From NCBI GenBank assembly GCA_046541805.1, contig JBKHCM010000158.1, positions 1-5,839 of the forward strand: 5,839 nt of DNA, given 5' to 3'. The notes under the pieces were generated by a model. The model was not told the origin of the DNA, made no database searches, and was given only the letters and a program-made list of their open reading frames with translations. The position numbers and the translations under genes were made by a program. Every line of letters starts with the position of its first letter. Position 1 is the first letter of the stretch. This document shows, piece by piece, positions 5,144-5,839 of the stretch. The DNA comes from JAAAPF01 sp046541805. Lineage in GTDB: Bacteria > Pseudomonadota > Alphaproteobacteria > Geminicoccales > Geminicoccaceae.

Positions 5144-5839
5144 TCATCCGTCGTTCGCCACCCCCGCCGCGCGGCGGGCGTCCTCCAGCCAGTCGAGTGC
5201 CGCAGCGAGCCCGCCGAACGGGTAGAGGTGCAGCCCGTGCACGAGGCTCGCGGGCTCGGCCCGCCACGCCTCGGCCAGCCCCTCGACCACCCCGTCCGGC
5301 GCCCAACGGCCCAAGAGCCGCGCCGCCTGCGGCCGCCTCGCCAGGACCCGCGCCGACACCCCCACCCCGCACTGCCAGGCGTAGGTCATGAGCGTGCGCG
5401 GCGTGGCGGGACCGGGCACCCCGGCGCGGATCGCGAGATTCACTCCGTCGTCGCGCAGCCCAGCCTCGAAGGCCGCGAGCGGACAGGCCTCGAAGGCGAA
5501 CTGGGTGACGATCCACATCTCCGCGCCGTGGGCGCGGGCGTAGGCGAGCTTCGCGCGCAGCGCGGCGCGCAGGGTCTCGCGGTCGGCGACGGGATGGCCC
5601 TCGGGGTGCCCCGCCACCCCCAGCCGGCGGATGCCGTGGCGCTCGAGCAGGCCCGTGGCGAGGACGTCGAGCGTGCTCGTGAAGGCGCCCGCCGGCCGCG
5701 GCGGATCACCGGCGATCAGCAGCACGTCGGCGACGCCGACGGCACGCCAGGCGCCCAGCCGCGCGTCGGGCTCGGCCGGACCGGCGAGCCGGCGCGCCGC
5801 CAGGTGCGGCACCGGCCGCAGCCCGGCGCGCACCAGGGC
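5144..5839 (-). CDS. Methylenetetrahydrofolate reductase-family protein, 5'-partial
   Basis: The frame enters from beyond the right edge and ends at TGA 5146-5144, giving 232 visible residues of an expected 290-300. Family signs, in order, are AGLRPVPHLAARRL (strand and helix of the TIM barrel), VLLIAGDPPRPAG (the Asp corresponds to the flavin-tuning Asp of the MetF RGDxPP motif), RLGVAGHPEGHP, and MWIVTQFAFE (the Gln corresponds to the folate-binding Gln of MetF). MTHFR uses FAD to interconvert 5,10-methylene-THF and 5-methyl-THF in the cytosol. Its place 43 bases before a THF-dependent demethylating dehydrogenase suggests that it handles the C1-folate made by that enzyme, rather than serving general methionine synthesis. 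A GTG at 5833 lies in frame but follows in-frame conserved residues, so it is not taken as the start. It may belong to a MetF-like subgroup with altered chemistry. Confidence 0.82.
   Translation of the reverse strand, partial: ALVRAGLRPVPHLAARRLAGPAEPDARLGAWRAVGVADVLLIAGDPPRPAGAFTSTLDVLATGLLERHGIRRLGVAGHPEGHPVADRETLRAALRAKLAYARAHGAEMWIVTQFAFEACPLAAFEAGLRDDGVNLAIRAGVPGPATPRTLMTYAWQCGVGVSARVLARRPQAARLLGRWAPDGVVEGLAEAWRAEPASLVHGLHLYPFGGLAAALDWLEDARRAAGVANDG

Noticed and set aside
1..5839. CRISPR array, tRNA, rRNA or integron attachment site.
   Set aside because: No regularly spaced direct repeats, cloverleaf or rRNA-like sequence was seen on either strand.

Overview
The window is very GC-rich, with strong third-position G/C bias. 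Its mix of genes (a dimethylglycine/sarcosine dehydrogenase next to an MTHFR-like reductase, an NAD-linked formate dehydrogenase fragment, an opine-oxidase/HcnB-like flavoprotein, an RpiR regulator and a dipeptide-type ABC ATPase) suggests an alphaproteobacterium of the Rhizobiales/Rhodospirillales type. No rRNA or tRNA is present to confirm this, so the taxon is an inference.

Left part (1-2308, + strand). The window opens inside the last 213 codons of an FAD-dependent oxidoreductase that carries a BFD-like [2Fe-2S] domain. It is followed by the first 47 codons of an oligopeptide-type ABC transporter ATPase, which stop before the Walker A motif. An IS5-family (IS427-like) insertion sequence of about 790 bp lies directly against this stump, with its transposase on the - strand. 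The IS has imperfect terminal inverted repeats and CTAG (or TA) on both sides. Its transposase reads in two frames joined at an A6 run and has lost part of its N-terminus. Beyond it is an RpiR-type regulator that keeps its DNA-binding domain but has a damaged and truncated SIS domain. These genes look like remains of a catabolic cluster for an amino-acid-like or opine-like compound.

Right part (2334-5839, - strand). A C1 operon is transcribed leftward: an MTHFR-family reductase (its N-terminus lies outside the window), an intact 811-codon FAD/folate-dependent dimethylglycine/sarcosine dehydrogenase, and the start of an fdsG-like formate dehydrogenase gamma subunit. The fdsG copy is frameshifted and truncated. 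The logic is N-methyl oxidation coupled to tetrahydrofolate, handling of the folate-bound C1 unit, then formate oxidation. The last step is broken here.

The interval of about 1.9 kb from 682 to 2580 is therefore a junction of gene remnants: a truncated ATPase, a decayed IS, a truncated regulator and a truncated fdsG. Non-coding structures in or near it are a perfect 13-bp inverted repeat around the fdsG frameshift, a seven-run G-quadruplex-type tract on the - strand, a 43-base AT-rich patch, and an 8-bp palindrome upstream of the rpiR remnant. I see no CRISPR, tRNA, rRNA or complete novel system.
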